Below, piece after piece: positions 55,800 through 64,000 of a stretch of 64,000 bases of DNA. The notes beneath the pieces were generated by a model that saw only the letters and a program-made list of their open reading frames with translations, was not told the origin of the DNA and did not search any database. Source of the stretch: Hydractinia symbiolongicarpus (Eukaryota > Cnidaria > Hydrozoa > Anthoathecata > Hydractiniidae); NCBI RefSeq assembly GCF_029227915.1, contig NC_079877.1, forward strand, positions 33,877,851 through 33,941,850, given 5' to 3'. Position numbers and translations under genes: made by a program. How positions within the stretch are numbered: the stretch's first letter is position 1; each line of letters opens with the position of its first letter.

Positions 55800-56430
55800 T
55801 TTATAGGGTTGTAGCTTAGTGGTCTCCCACTTTGTCTGAAAGACCAGAGTTCGATTCCCCCATCCAGTGATTCAATACTGGTGAATAAAGGTTGCATAGC
55901 CCTGGGTTAGCCCAAGCCATATGGCACCGTAGCTTAGTGGCTATAGCTTTCATACTCTGTGCCGGAGACCAGGGTTCGATTCCTATTGACGGCGATTCAA
56001 CATGGGCGAGCGAATGTTACTATAGCCCTGGGCTAATCCAAGCCATGTAAGGAAAATTAGAAGATGGTACACTGTGTGGGCCGCTGGATGTTGCAGAGAG
56101 TTGTCTAGTAGAGCGCGGGTCCTAATTCGAAACCAGATCTAAGCCATGGCTCCTCCTGGAAATAATAGACAGGGTATATCCCTTGATATTTGTGAGGGTA
56201 GCCATGTAAAATATGCACATCTATCTATCTATCTATGTAAGGGGAATTAAGGAGATGGCACAGACAGTGTGCACCAATTGGATTTTGCAGGTAGTTGTCT
56301 GGTAGAGTGTGGGTCTTAATGAGCATTAAATACTCTAGGATCTAAGCTATGGCCCCTCCTGGAAATAATAGACATGATATATCTCCTTAGTCATGTAAAA
56401 TATGGACATCTATATATTTATCTTAGCAAG
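55800..56430 (+). mobile_element. tRNA-derived SINE cluster
   Basis: Two tRNA-like heads lie in tandem. Each has an A box (TAGCTTAGTGG at 55812 and 55930) and a B box (AGTTCGATTCC at 55848, GGTTCGATTCC at about 55973), but the acceptor arms do not pair, so they are not tRNA genes. Each head is followed by GATTCAAYA...GGCTAATCCAAGCCAT. The second is followed by two copies of an about 190-base body (56047-56236 and 56237-56430; ends with TAGACA...CATGTAAAATATG) with a TCTATCTATC microsatellite between them. Confidence 0.75.
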
Positions 56431-57290
56431 CCACTTCCAAGATTAAACAACAAGAAGACCAGCATTAGTGCAAACAGGTAGCTAGCTGGCTACACAAACT
56501 ACAGTTTGATAGAAAGAGCACTTGCTTCAGTTTAAAGCAAAGAGCAACTTTCTAGGAGATTTTCAGAAAAAAATACTAGCTAGCTATTATTTTTAAAAAA
56601 CTCTTGAGCATAAACATAAATATATTTTGGTCAGATATTTTATGGTCCACACACTCCGCGCAGCTGTCGTAACATCTGCAGATGTTGAGACTGAGAAGAG
56701 GTCATCAAGTTCAGAACAGTCGGATTTAGCTAGCTAGCTCAGAGCATAGAACTTAAAACAGCTGAATGCAAGCAGTAAAAACAAAAGAAAGTGTTGGAGA
56801 GCTGTTGAGCTTCACTTATTTCTCAGGTTTGTTTACATGGCCTTGATTGCCCTGAATGTTATTCATGGAATGTTTTGAGGCTGTGCACCATCCTCGTCCC
56901 CAGGACCACAATTGCCATACGAAAAGTTATAAGTCCGCGGGAACGTTTTTCCACAGTCCGCCCGACAAACTGTCCACTTCCTCTTTTTTATGAGAGCCAA
57001 AAAATTTTTTCATACATGTTAAACTAGGATTTAGTAGTTATATTTTCCTCTTTTTAAGTTTTGTGCGCAAAGGTTGACTAATCAGGAACACTCGGCGGCC
57101 CTTTTTTTAAAAAAATCACGGTCAAACTCTCATAACAATTATCATACACAATTTTACTTGTGACGTCACAACTTTTCGTTACGCTTTATTACACAAGACT
57201 ACGTTGATCATCAGCAAAAATCCACTGATCATCAACGCATGCGCAGTAAGATTTCGGCAATCTTCAGCTTGCAAGATAAATACTACTAAT
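56431..57290. other. Spacer left of the Polinton-like element
   Basis: No gene was recognised. AGCTAGCT-rich stretches occur near 56470 and 56730. The left end of the Polinton-like element was not located; no terminal inverted repeat could be matched because the right end is outside the window. Confidence 0.35.
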
Positions 57291-57294
57291 AAAG

Positions 57295-57624
57295 ATGAGT
57301 TTCAAGAGAAAGGACATGTGCAATAAGGCTGTTGAAAAGAAGCCATGGCTGCTGAAGTATGTGCCAGATCATATCAAGACGCGAGACATGTGTAACAAAT
57401 TGTTGAAAACGATCACTGGCAAATCATACATATACCGGATAGGTTTAAAAGGCAGGAAATGTGTAATGGGGTTGTTGAAAAGAATCCCCTTTTGCTCGAA
57501 TATGTACCCGATAAGTTCAAGACGCAGGACATGTGCAACAAAGCCGTTGAAAAGAATCCTGAGGTACTCAAATATGTCTAATGGACCTATAAAATATCCT
57601 TCCGAGGTATCTGAGCAACTCTAG
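57295..57624 (+). pseudogene. Repeat protein with about 24-residue MCNKAVEK units (DUF4116-like)
   Basis: Four 72-base units begin with (D/E)MCNKAVEK-like text and contain (L)LKYVPDHIKT in the better units. They start at about 57313, 57385, 57457 and 57529. The unit resembles DUF4116-type repeats of large DNA viruses and some bacteria. Later units are degraded and the frame ends at 57622. Function unknown. Confidence 0.55.
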
Positions 57625-57725
57625 TCGCCAACTACAGTTGCTATACCCTCTATTTCTCCTAAAATTAAGGCCTATATTCAGGTGGGGAGTCTACATAGTG
57701 CTTGCATATATCACAAGCCCCAAGC

Positions 57726-57953
57726 TCATCGCGGATTCATCAAGCAGACCATGGTCGCTTGATGAATCATCCTAACCCACGTATTGTGCATCTTGAATTT
57801 TTTCGCCAATCTATTCCGCTCCTTTATTTCATCTCTGAGATATTGTTCTATTTCCTCTATTTTTTTAAGTCTGAAAATTTGTCCCTCATCCTGATTAGAG
57901 CCTTGCGCAGGTGCACTCGGCAAACTTGGATAAAGTTTGCTGATATCGCTCAT
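57726..57953 (-). pseudogene. Polinton small coiled-coil protein fragment
   Basis: Minus strand, 75 codons: an N-terminal MSDISKLYPSLPSAP segment, then a charged coiled coil (FRLKKIEEIEQYLRDEIKE). After about residue 55 the resemblance to similar element proteins ends, suggesting truncation. A virion-associated role is inferred only from the company it keeps. Confidence 0.5.
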
Positions 57954-58145
57954 TTATTCTATCAGGATATGCATCCTTTTAGTGGAAGGTATACAGGGTA
58001 TCAGGAGTCCAGGTCAACATATCTCCCCAGGCGTTCAATTCCTTGGTGGGAAGCAGGGCCAGAATATTAGACTTTTTGCCATCTAGCAGACAATCGTTCT
58101 CATCTAACCGGGGACAAACGAGTCTCAGCCTATGGTAAATGTCGG

Positions 58146-58637
58146 TCATATATAGTACCCATCATAGTCGCCCTTTATATAATACTTCTTACTAGGGTCA
58201 TAGGGTAGGCCTAGCAGATCTTGTAATGGTCGATTCATCACTACTGAGTACCCATCGCTGACACGGAGCCTGCAGTAACCACCTTTCAATACGAAAACCT
58301 TGATCTTGTCTTCTGCCTGGCTATTCACAATAGTCGCAATATCTTCTATCCTGTATAAACCGGTGATGATCTTGATCCGAGTAACTCTCTGGTCAGGCCC
58401 TACTTTGCGTATAGTAAACTTTGTATTGCTATACAAATTCAGCCACCCAGGTCGAATGCTTATCGATCTCAAGGCAATGCGATCAATCCCATACCACCTA
58501 TACCTCCAAAGCATACCATACCACACAGGCATACAACGTTTATTACACCTCCCATACATACCCCCGATATACAGGTATATGTCACGGCACATACCTGATA
58601 TATCAGGTATATACATATACCTGAACAACCCTACCAA
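58146..58637 (-). pseudogene. Polinton-associated uncharacterised protein
   Basis: Minus frame of 163 codons. From about residue 50 it looks protein-like (RSISIRPGWLNLYSNTKFTI, VVMNRPLQDLLGLP, SKKYYIKGDYDG), while the first part, with YMYIPDISGM text, is repeat-derived (TATCAGGTATA palindromes near 58560-58625). The real start is unclear. Function unknown. Confidence 0.5.
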
Positions 58638-58689
58638 ACCAACACGTCATCAATCCTCATAGGGGTAGGTATAATCTTGGCCTATATAT

Positions 58690-59051
58690 GGTTGAAATAG
58701 GCCTATTTTTCACGTATAGCACGACAAGCCCGGCAGCTCCCGCAATGGCCATATACAGATGTTTTGCCGCATATTTCACGATAGTTGATGCTACCCTCAG
58801 AAAGAAGGAGACTACCATACCGATGATCCCAGGTAACGCAACACCTGCCTTGCCTGTTAGGTATTTAAGAACGGTTCAAAAGCTTTCCAGTTGTTTCTAG
58901 ACAAAGACTTTTCACCACCTGCTGCGGCACCTGCAGCACCTGCTGCTGCACCTCCCCCTCTTGTAACAGAGAGTACAATAGTGGAAATTAGTAGACCAAT
59001 AGCAGAGACAATACTCGCTATGATTATCCCTGTTCGCGGAAGAGTATACAA
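58690..59051 (-). pseudogene. Polinton membrane-segment virion-type protein, C-terminal part
   Basis: The minus strand has a hydrophobic helix (IIIASIVSAIGLLISTIVLS), a Gly/Ala-rich linker (RGGGAAAGAAGAAAGG), and in another frame a second hydrophobic stretch (ALPGIIGMVVSFFLRVAS). It overlaps the end of the coiled-coil frame at 59024-59404, and the two were probably one protein before a frameshift. Similar membrane proteins are considered minor virion components. Confidence 0.5.
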
Positions 59052-59404
59052 AGCTTCTCCAGCAGAGTTGTGTTATCTCCAACGATTTTTGATAGCGTAT
59101 CTTTGATATATCTCAGTTGGGGGTATATGTCAGTGGATAGTATACAATGTGCTTCTCCTATAGCCTTTTTATTTATCATTTCCTTCTCAAGGTTAGCCTT
59201 CCGTCCTTCGTCTGCCCCGAACTTCTGCTTCTCAAGTTCTTTCACCCTAGCCTCTGCCTTGATAATCTCGCTGTCGAATAGGATCATCTTATTTCGCAGA
59301 CTTTTCAAGTCACCCCTTAGCGTCTGAAGCTCGAGGTCAAGTCCCATTCTTTCACGTGGGGTGATGCCACCTTCATTAGGCCCGACAAACGAATTGTCCT
59401 GCAA
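59024..59404 (-). pseudogene. Polinton coiled-coil protein, N-terminal part
   Basis: Minus frame of 126 codons rich in heptads: ERMGLDLELQTLRGDLKSLR and IIKAEARVKELEKQKFG. It ends shortly after LLEKLCILF, where the membrane-segment frame begins in a different register. A further fragment of the same strand lies at 59422-59604. Confidence 0.5.
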
Positions 59405-59911
59405 AAGGCTCTCCGTGGCATCTACAAATTCATCCAGCTACTCCAACGATTCCATCTCAATATGTTCGGCCTCCTCCTGTGTTTTATTATACCTTTGTTG
59501 GGTGTCACATAGTCTACAAACTCTAGGTCTTGCATGCGATTACTACCCAGGAGCGTTTGTATCTGACCAACAGTTTTTAGGCTACTATCTTGATTTTTCA
59601 GCACATTTCCTCAAAATTTTTCTTACCTTTAACTATCTCCTTTACAATAAGTTGATTCCCCTTGTCTTCCCTGAACATATCATAATATTTCCCACTAGGC
59701 TGTAAACCCAATTTTTATGTAAGACGATCGTAAAAGCCATTGATCTTTGATTTTAGTAACTTTTGCCTCTGCCCTGAAAGATCCTCATGCTGTTGTTCTG
59801 TGAAAGGCCCCGACGTTTCAGGAAGTTTTGGCGTTTCAGTGAGTTTTGACGTGGTATCATCAGCAACTCTTTGGTATTAAGGGCCGAAAACAAAGAGTTC
59901 AGATAAGTCAC

Positions 59912-61003
59912 ATGACTTCAACCATCAACCAGAACGAGGACCTGCGTGTGGATATGCCTAATACGTCCGAGAATGATGTCATCTTTCTGGGTAGTCTCAA
60001 GCTTCTATTTGACCTGACGCTGACGGAGACCAACACGACACGTGCGATCGTTTCAAACATTGGTAAAAGCTTGTTAAAGAACCTACCTATCACTTTAAAC
60101 GGCGACGAGGTACAAACATATCGGACTACATTATTCTAGTCGTATATAAGAACTTGTGGCTGCCAAAATTTGATAGGGACAACAACCTTGTTTTAGAGGG
60201 CATCAATCCTAACGACGGGACCATCAGGGCCCTGCAGGTAAAGAAAACTGGTCATATGGGAACGGATGAGGAGAAGGCAATCGCTGCGGCATATGGTAAC
60301 ACTTTCTGCATACCACTAGGAAAGATGTTTGAATTGACGAGGGATTTACCCTATTATGCAGCGGGTTTATATGACAGACTGCAATTCGTAATACATTTTG
60401 CAGGACATGCTGATGTCATCAAGCTCAGTCATGAAGGTCTTGCGAGCGCCATGATGTCGAAGTATGCAAGATTGGCGCTGCCCTATGAGAGAATCCTAAG
60501 AAGCAAGGTGCTTACTATGAAAAAAGCCGACACAAGTTATAACCTCCAAATTGACACCCCCCAAATCTTTTAAGGGTGTGTTGCTACTCTTCATAGACCC
60601 TGGAAAAGTGAAGGCTTACGCCGGCGTTAACGAAACGTTTTATAACCCCAGGATTGAGAAGGTTAGCGTCACTGTCGAGGGAGAGCCTAAAGAGCTTTAC
60701 TCTCATGCCATGTCATCCAAGGACCATCTCGAACAGATTGTGAATCTCTTTGGTAGTCACGACTAGAACGTCACGATTGGGCAATTTTTCAATGAAAGAT
60801 ATGCCTTGTTTGTAGAATTTTTTGGGTCTCCCGATCATATCCTAAGTGGTAGTGGAAGGCCTCTACAACGTTTAAGGGATGGGATTACCCTACATATCAC
60901 CATAAAAGCAAACGGAACCGAAGAATTCATGGCCTACGTGTACCTATTACAGGATGGCAACTTAAATATCCTACACGGTAGGTTTCATTCCGTGGAGTAT
61001 TAA
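59912..61003 (+). pseudogene. Candidate major capsid-like protein, broken into four frames
   Basis: Four plus-strand frames follow each other (59912-60139, 60154-60573, 60551-60766, 60806-61003), separated by stops or frameshifts, and together cover about 360 codons. The text is compositionally beta-rich (SLKLLFDLTLTETNT, LQFVIHFAGHADVIKL, VYLLQDGNLNILHGRF). Length, position and company suggest the hexon-like (double jelly-roll) capsid protein of Polinton-like elements. The fold assignment is inference and was not tested. Confidence 0.5.
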
Positions 61004-61028
61004 ATGAACACAATTTCTGTTTTCCTTA

Positions 61029-61860
61029 ATGGTAAATACAAACAATATGGAGGTAAGCAAGAGCTGTCAAAAATGTAAACAGGTGTTGACCTTGTATGCA
61101 TTTAGGGTGTTGAAAAATGGAAAACTGACAAAAAGTTGCATATGCTGCCTGGATAAAAAGAAGGCGTCACGTGAACGCAATAGGTGCCCCCATCAAAAGC
61201 AGAGATCCTCCTGTAAAGAATGTGGCAGAAGTCAAAGTTGCCCCCATCAAAGGATGAGATCCAGGTGTAAGTAATGTGGGGGAAGCCCTATATGCCCCTA
61301 TCAAAGGGTGAGATTCAACTGTAAAGAATGTGGGGGAAGTCAAATTTTCCCCTATCAAAGGGTGAGATCCAACTGTAAAGAGTGTGGGGGAAGTCAAATT
61401 TGCCTCAATCACAGGGTGAGTTCCCAGTGTAAGGAATGTGGCGGAAGTCAGATATGCCCCCATCAGAGGGAGAGGGCCTATTGTAAGGAGTGTGCGGTAG
61501 TCAAATTTGTCACCATGGAAAACCGAGATCCCAATGTAAGGAGTGTGGCGGTAGTAAAATATGTCCCATCAAAGACAGAGGGCCTTTTGTAAAGAATGCA
61601 AAGGCAGTCAGATTTGTCCCCATCAAAGACAGAGAGGACAATGTAAGGAGTGTGGTGAAAGTCAAATATGTCCCCATGAAAGGATAAGAACCAAGTGTAA
61701 AGACTGTGGGGGAAGTGGAATATGCTCTCATCAAAGATTGAGATCCATGTGTAAGGACTGTGGGGGAAGTCAAATATGTCCCCATCAAAGAAGGAGGTAT
61801 CGATGCAAATACTGCAAGAAGAATAAAGAAACATGGCCACGATCACTGTTATTGTGGCAG
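61029..61860 (+). pseudogene. Cys/His-rich protein with 18-residue CKECGG repeats, frameshifted
   Basis: The N-terminus has two C-x-x-C pairs (CQKCKQ, CICCLDKKK). It is followed by about a dozen units of the form CKECGGSQICPHQRxRxx, each 18 residues (54 bases), with C-x2-C-x5-C-x-H spacing suggesting one zinc per unit. Frames 61029-61274, 61308-61592 and 61561-62040 each carry part of the array; an in-frame stop in unit 2 and shifts near 61500-61590 break it. Similar repeats occur in algal and giant-virus proteins. Role unknown; nucleic-acid or protein binding is a guess. Confidence 0.7.
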
Positions 61861-62147
61861 GCGCGGCAATCAACGCCCCGGCATTCTCCGGAACGAAATA
61901 TCTATTTTCTAAGGTATCGGGGCATGGGGCGGCCGAACGTAGGCGTCACGACGAGGCTGTTGAAAAGCGCAATACATCTCAGGCGGAGTGGATACGCAAA
62001 CGGCAGGAGAAACTCGACTCGAAAGAGAGAAGCAACTTAAGGCGGGCAAGAACCTTCGTAAATTGGACAACGACATGTATCCATTTTATTTTTTCCTCAG
62101 ACAAGAAAGCCCCACAATTGAAGGACTTCCATGTACCCATTAAGTAA
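61833..62147 (+). pseudogene. Polinton small membrane/coiled-coil protein
   Basis: Plus frame of 104 codons starting MATITVIVAGAAINAPAFSG (a hydrophobic anchor), then a charged helical region (AERRRHDEAVEKRNTSQAEW, KRQEKLDSKERSN). It overlaps the end of the Cys/His repeat frame. The final part runs into sequence preceding the integrase and may be shifted. Confidence 0.45.
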
Positions 62148-62179
62148 CAGCAAGGTGGTGAGTTAACGTTCCAACGCAT

Positions 62180-62700
62180 AACATATCGTTACAGAGGAGT
62201 AGGCCGATACGCTTGGTAATATCTACTATACCCCTGAACATCTTTGGATCGGACGAAAAGCCGTCAAAATTGCTCCAAAAAAAGGTAATTCATTGGCTGA
62301 GTAGACAGCTACTCTGGCTACGCCATATCAAACGCCAAAAAACGTATCGATTATCCGCATTTCACAATTACAACACCAAATTAGATGCATCAATTCGATC
62401 TGTTGTATATGCCTCCCGATCGTTTGTAAGGTAGTACATATAAATATATTTTGACAGGCATTGACGTAGCCTCAAGATACAAAGTAGCGAGACCTCTACG
62501 AACGCAGAGAGCTAGCGAAATCGCCGATATGATGATATGATTAAAGATATTTACAAGGCAGGACCCTTACATTACCCAAAACCTTCCAATGTGACAATGG
62601 TTCCGAGTTTAAATCCAGCGTAACGAAATTACTGGAGGATAAGGGTGTTGAGATCAGATGGGCAACTACTAAATATCACCAGCCATCAAGCTCGAAGATG
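62180..62700 (+). pseudogene. DDE (retroviral-type) integrase remnant of Polinton type
   Basis: In shifting plus frames: an N-terminal region near 62230-62320 (HWLSRQLLW), GIDVASRYKVARPL (first catalytic Asp) at about 62459, and QCDNGSEFKSS (second Asp) at about 62584. KGVEIRWATTKYH follows at 62643, after which the sequence breaks off at about 62690 before the expected glutamate. Frameshifts and a stop near 62540 confirm inactivity. In intact elements this enzyme inserts the DNA. Confidence 0.7.
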
Positions 62701-62931
62701 TCCCACTTGCAAAAAATCAGCAATATCCTGAAGAGAAGCCCCTACCTGATCTACCCTATCCTCTAGATCATTCTTGAGTATAGCGACGGCAGTATGTCTG
62801 TCCTTGATTGCCGCGGCAAGCTTTCGCATTTCCTTGGGTAGCACCTTTTCTACAACCCACTCCAAAAAGGGTTCTGCCTCGGGCTGACCACATCTCAGGA
62901 AGAAGGTATATATGCGAGCGTCAGTCAGCAA
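62686..62931 (-). pseudogene. BRO-N-like domain protein, truncated
   Basis: Minus frame of 81 codons with EPFLEWVVEKVLPKEMRKL, matching the F-x-x-W-V-x-x-x-V-L-P signature of BRO-N domains of DNA viruses and phages, followed by a coiled-coil tail. It abuts the broken integrase in opposite orientation, marking a rearrangement breakpoint at about 62690. BRO proteins are thought to bind DNA; role in this element unknown. Confidence 0.6.
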
Positions 62932-63009
62932 AACTGTGTTTGGTTGGGTGTACTAAGATCTGAGTACACCCTTAGGGTCGGTTATAGCACCACCTAATCA
63001 CATTTTATA

Positions 63010-63760
63010 CTTTGCAGGAACATATCGCTGAAGGGCTTGTACCTCAGACCTTTTCTTATATCCTACAGCTCTCCAATCATCGGATGCTAAAATGCATTAA
63101 CCTTTATCCTGAACATAAAATGATCGGACTTGTTTTCCTTGGAAATAATCAACCGCTGCAAGAGACATTTCCATATACCAACGCCTGACCAGAGCTCACT
63201 GAAGGATTCTCCAGGTTCTCGGATGGTCCAATCTAATATAAAGGAAAGCATGTTTGGATATTTTCAGCTCGGCCTTATTATGATTCCAGTTGTGGATTAT
63301 ATTAATTTCCTCGTCAATTAGCATCATATCTGAGCGCTCACTTGTGTACCATAAAAACAGGGATTTTTTCTACCTTCTCAAATTTTTTGGTAATGCCGTA
63401 TACGAGTGGGTTAAGAGCCATAAACTATGCTTACGATGCCTTCCTGAAATAGCTAATTTAAGCAAGGGCTGCCTTTTTTACCAAGGTTCTCGTCAGATAT
63501 CATATCATCAACCACAAACAACGTGTTCTCTCCCACGAATAACGACAACAATTTCCGAATCCATTCAAACAGCTCATTTCCGGGGTCTATCAGGAACACG
63601 TAATCATCCCTCCATAATGAGGCCCTCTCTAGGTATGTCTTATTCCACTGTAGGATAGGGAAAAGTATCAATATATTGTGATAGTGTCCTCTATACTCAT
63701 GCTCAAGCCGGTCCAAAACACGTTGCGTCTTACTGCAAGACATCGGACCTGTGAGATTGC
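63010..63760 (-). pseudogene. FtsK/HerA-type packaging ATPase remnant
   Basis: The longest open stretch is 63453-63743. A Walker A-like loop, TGPMSCSKT, lies at about 63726-63752 (Ser replaces the usual second Gly), and the Walker B strand TLFVVDDM lies about 75 residues on. Downstream frames with stops carry the rest. In Polinton-type elements this ATPase is the genome-packaging motor. Position and both motifs support the call. Confidence 0.62.
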
Positions 63761-63796
63761 TGTATGTGGATTTCTTACGACATCCAAAATTTTATT

Positions 63797-64000
63797 TCAA
63801 TTGCTCCACTTTCTGTCGTGAACTTTTGGGTACAGGGCACCACAGCCCGAACATATCAATACGCCCCCATGATTGTTTTCCAGAGATCCTCGACAGGCAT
63901 GGCAAAGCTTAGTCCCTTCAGCCTTGTATTTGAGGGGTGGTGGAGTATATGTTAATTTTCCTTGCAGACACCGCAATGCGTTGCGATATCTCCCAACGAG
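63797..64000 (-). CDS. Zinc-ribbon-like frame, partial at window edge
   Basis: The minus strand is open for 68 codons from the edge to a TGA at 63797-63799. It contains C-x-x-C (LCHACRG) and C-x-x-C (LICSGCGALYP) 17 residues apart, a plausible zinc ribbon, preceded by LTYTPPPLKYKAEG. It lies directly upstream of the ATPase on the same strand and is likely part of the same element. The start is outside the window. Confidence 0.5.
   Translation of the reverse strand, partial: LVGRYRNALRCLQGKLTYTPPPLKYKAEGTKLCHACRGSLENNHGGVLICSGCGALYPKVHDRKWSN

Larger units (their letters stand above)
57250..64000. mobile_element. Decayed Polinton/Maverick (adintovirus-like) element, runs off the window
   Basis: The GC content and gene style change here. 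Intronless frames on both strands carry remnants of a DDE integrase, a BRO-N-like domain, a packaging-type ATPase, a capsid-like protein, coiled-coil and membrane virion-type proteins and two repeat proteins. This set is characteristic of Polinton/Maverick elements and their adintovirus relatives. No protein-primed DNA polymerase is seen; it may lie beyond 64 kb. Every main gene is broken by frameshifts or stops, and neighbouring genes change strand abruptly at 62.69 kb, so the copy is dead and rearranged. Confidence 0.72.

Noticed and set aside
55808-55990. Two functional tRNA genes
   Set aside because: A and B boxes are good, but the acceptor stems do not pair and conserved SINE-like sequence follows both.
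56925-56975. Another copy of the hairpin-headed repeat (CCGCGGGAACGTTTTTCCAC)
   Set aside because: Only a loose resemblance to the palindrome; no matching head or tail was found around it.
61167-61873. Minus-strand frames rich in LTSPTLFT repeats
   Set aside because: They are antisense to the Cys/His repeat array; the plus strand has the coherent Cys/His spacing.

Overview
This is a eukaryotic, AT-rich, intron-rich animal window. The best fit is a cnidarian, probably a hydrozoan. The inference rests on short spliced genes, immunoglobulin-superfamily (IgSF) receptors with degenerate Ig folds and ITAM-like tails (as in the Hydractinia allorecognition complex), and a mix of DIRS, copia, LINE and Polinton-type elements. 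No prokaryotic feature is visible.

Left part (1-28 kb): a minus-strand exon at the left edge starts an M13 (neprilysin-like) metallopeptidase that runs out of the window. Next to it, on the plus strand, is a large IgSF receptor gene (2065-12057) with six Ig exons, a micro-exon, a transmembrane exon and two tail exons, all with consistent splice phases. A degenerate DIRS retrotransposon (about 13.0-15.8 kb, minus) and MITE-like repeats follow. A second, smaller IgSF receptor (22694-25106, plus) has one V-like domain, a transmembrane segment and a tyrosine/proline-rich tail. Its 3' side is packed with tandem copies of a hairpin-headed repeat family.

Middle part (28.6-53.6 kb): a complete three-exon succinate-semialdehyde dehydrogenase gene (ALDH5A1-like, minus, 28744-43316). 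Its 12.4-kb first intron carries two long hairpin-headed repeats and a LINE that has been split by a copia element. Further right are the last three exons of an unidentified minus-strand gene (45678-46633), a second decayed LINE (47.5-50.5 kb), a very regular 54-bp satellite (25 copies, no stop codon in one frame), and a complete three-exon minus-strand gene for a 94-residue acidic-tailed protein (52426-53580).

Right part (54-64 kb): LINE fragments, a tRNA-derived SINE cluster (55.8-56.4 kb), and from about 57.3 kb to the end a decayed, rearranged Polinton/Maverick (adintovirus-like) element. It holds remnants of a capsid-like protein, coiled-coil and membrane proteins, an 18-residue Cys/His repeat protein, a DDE integrase, a BRO-like domain and a packaging-type ATPase, on both strands.

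The host genes do not form a pathway. The two plus-strand IgSF receptors are the only functionally related pair and may be part of a larger receptor cluster.
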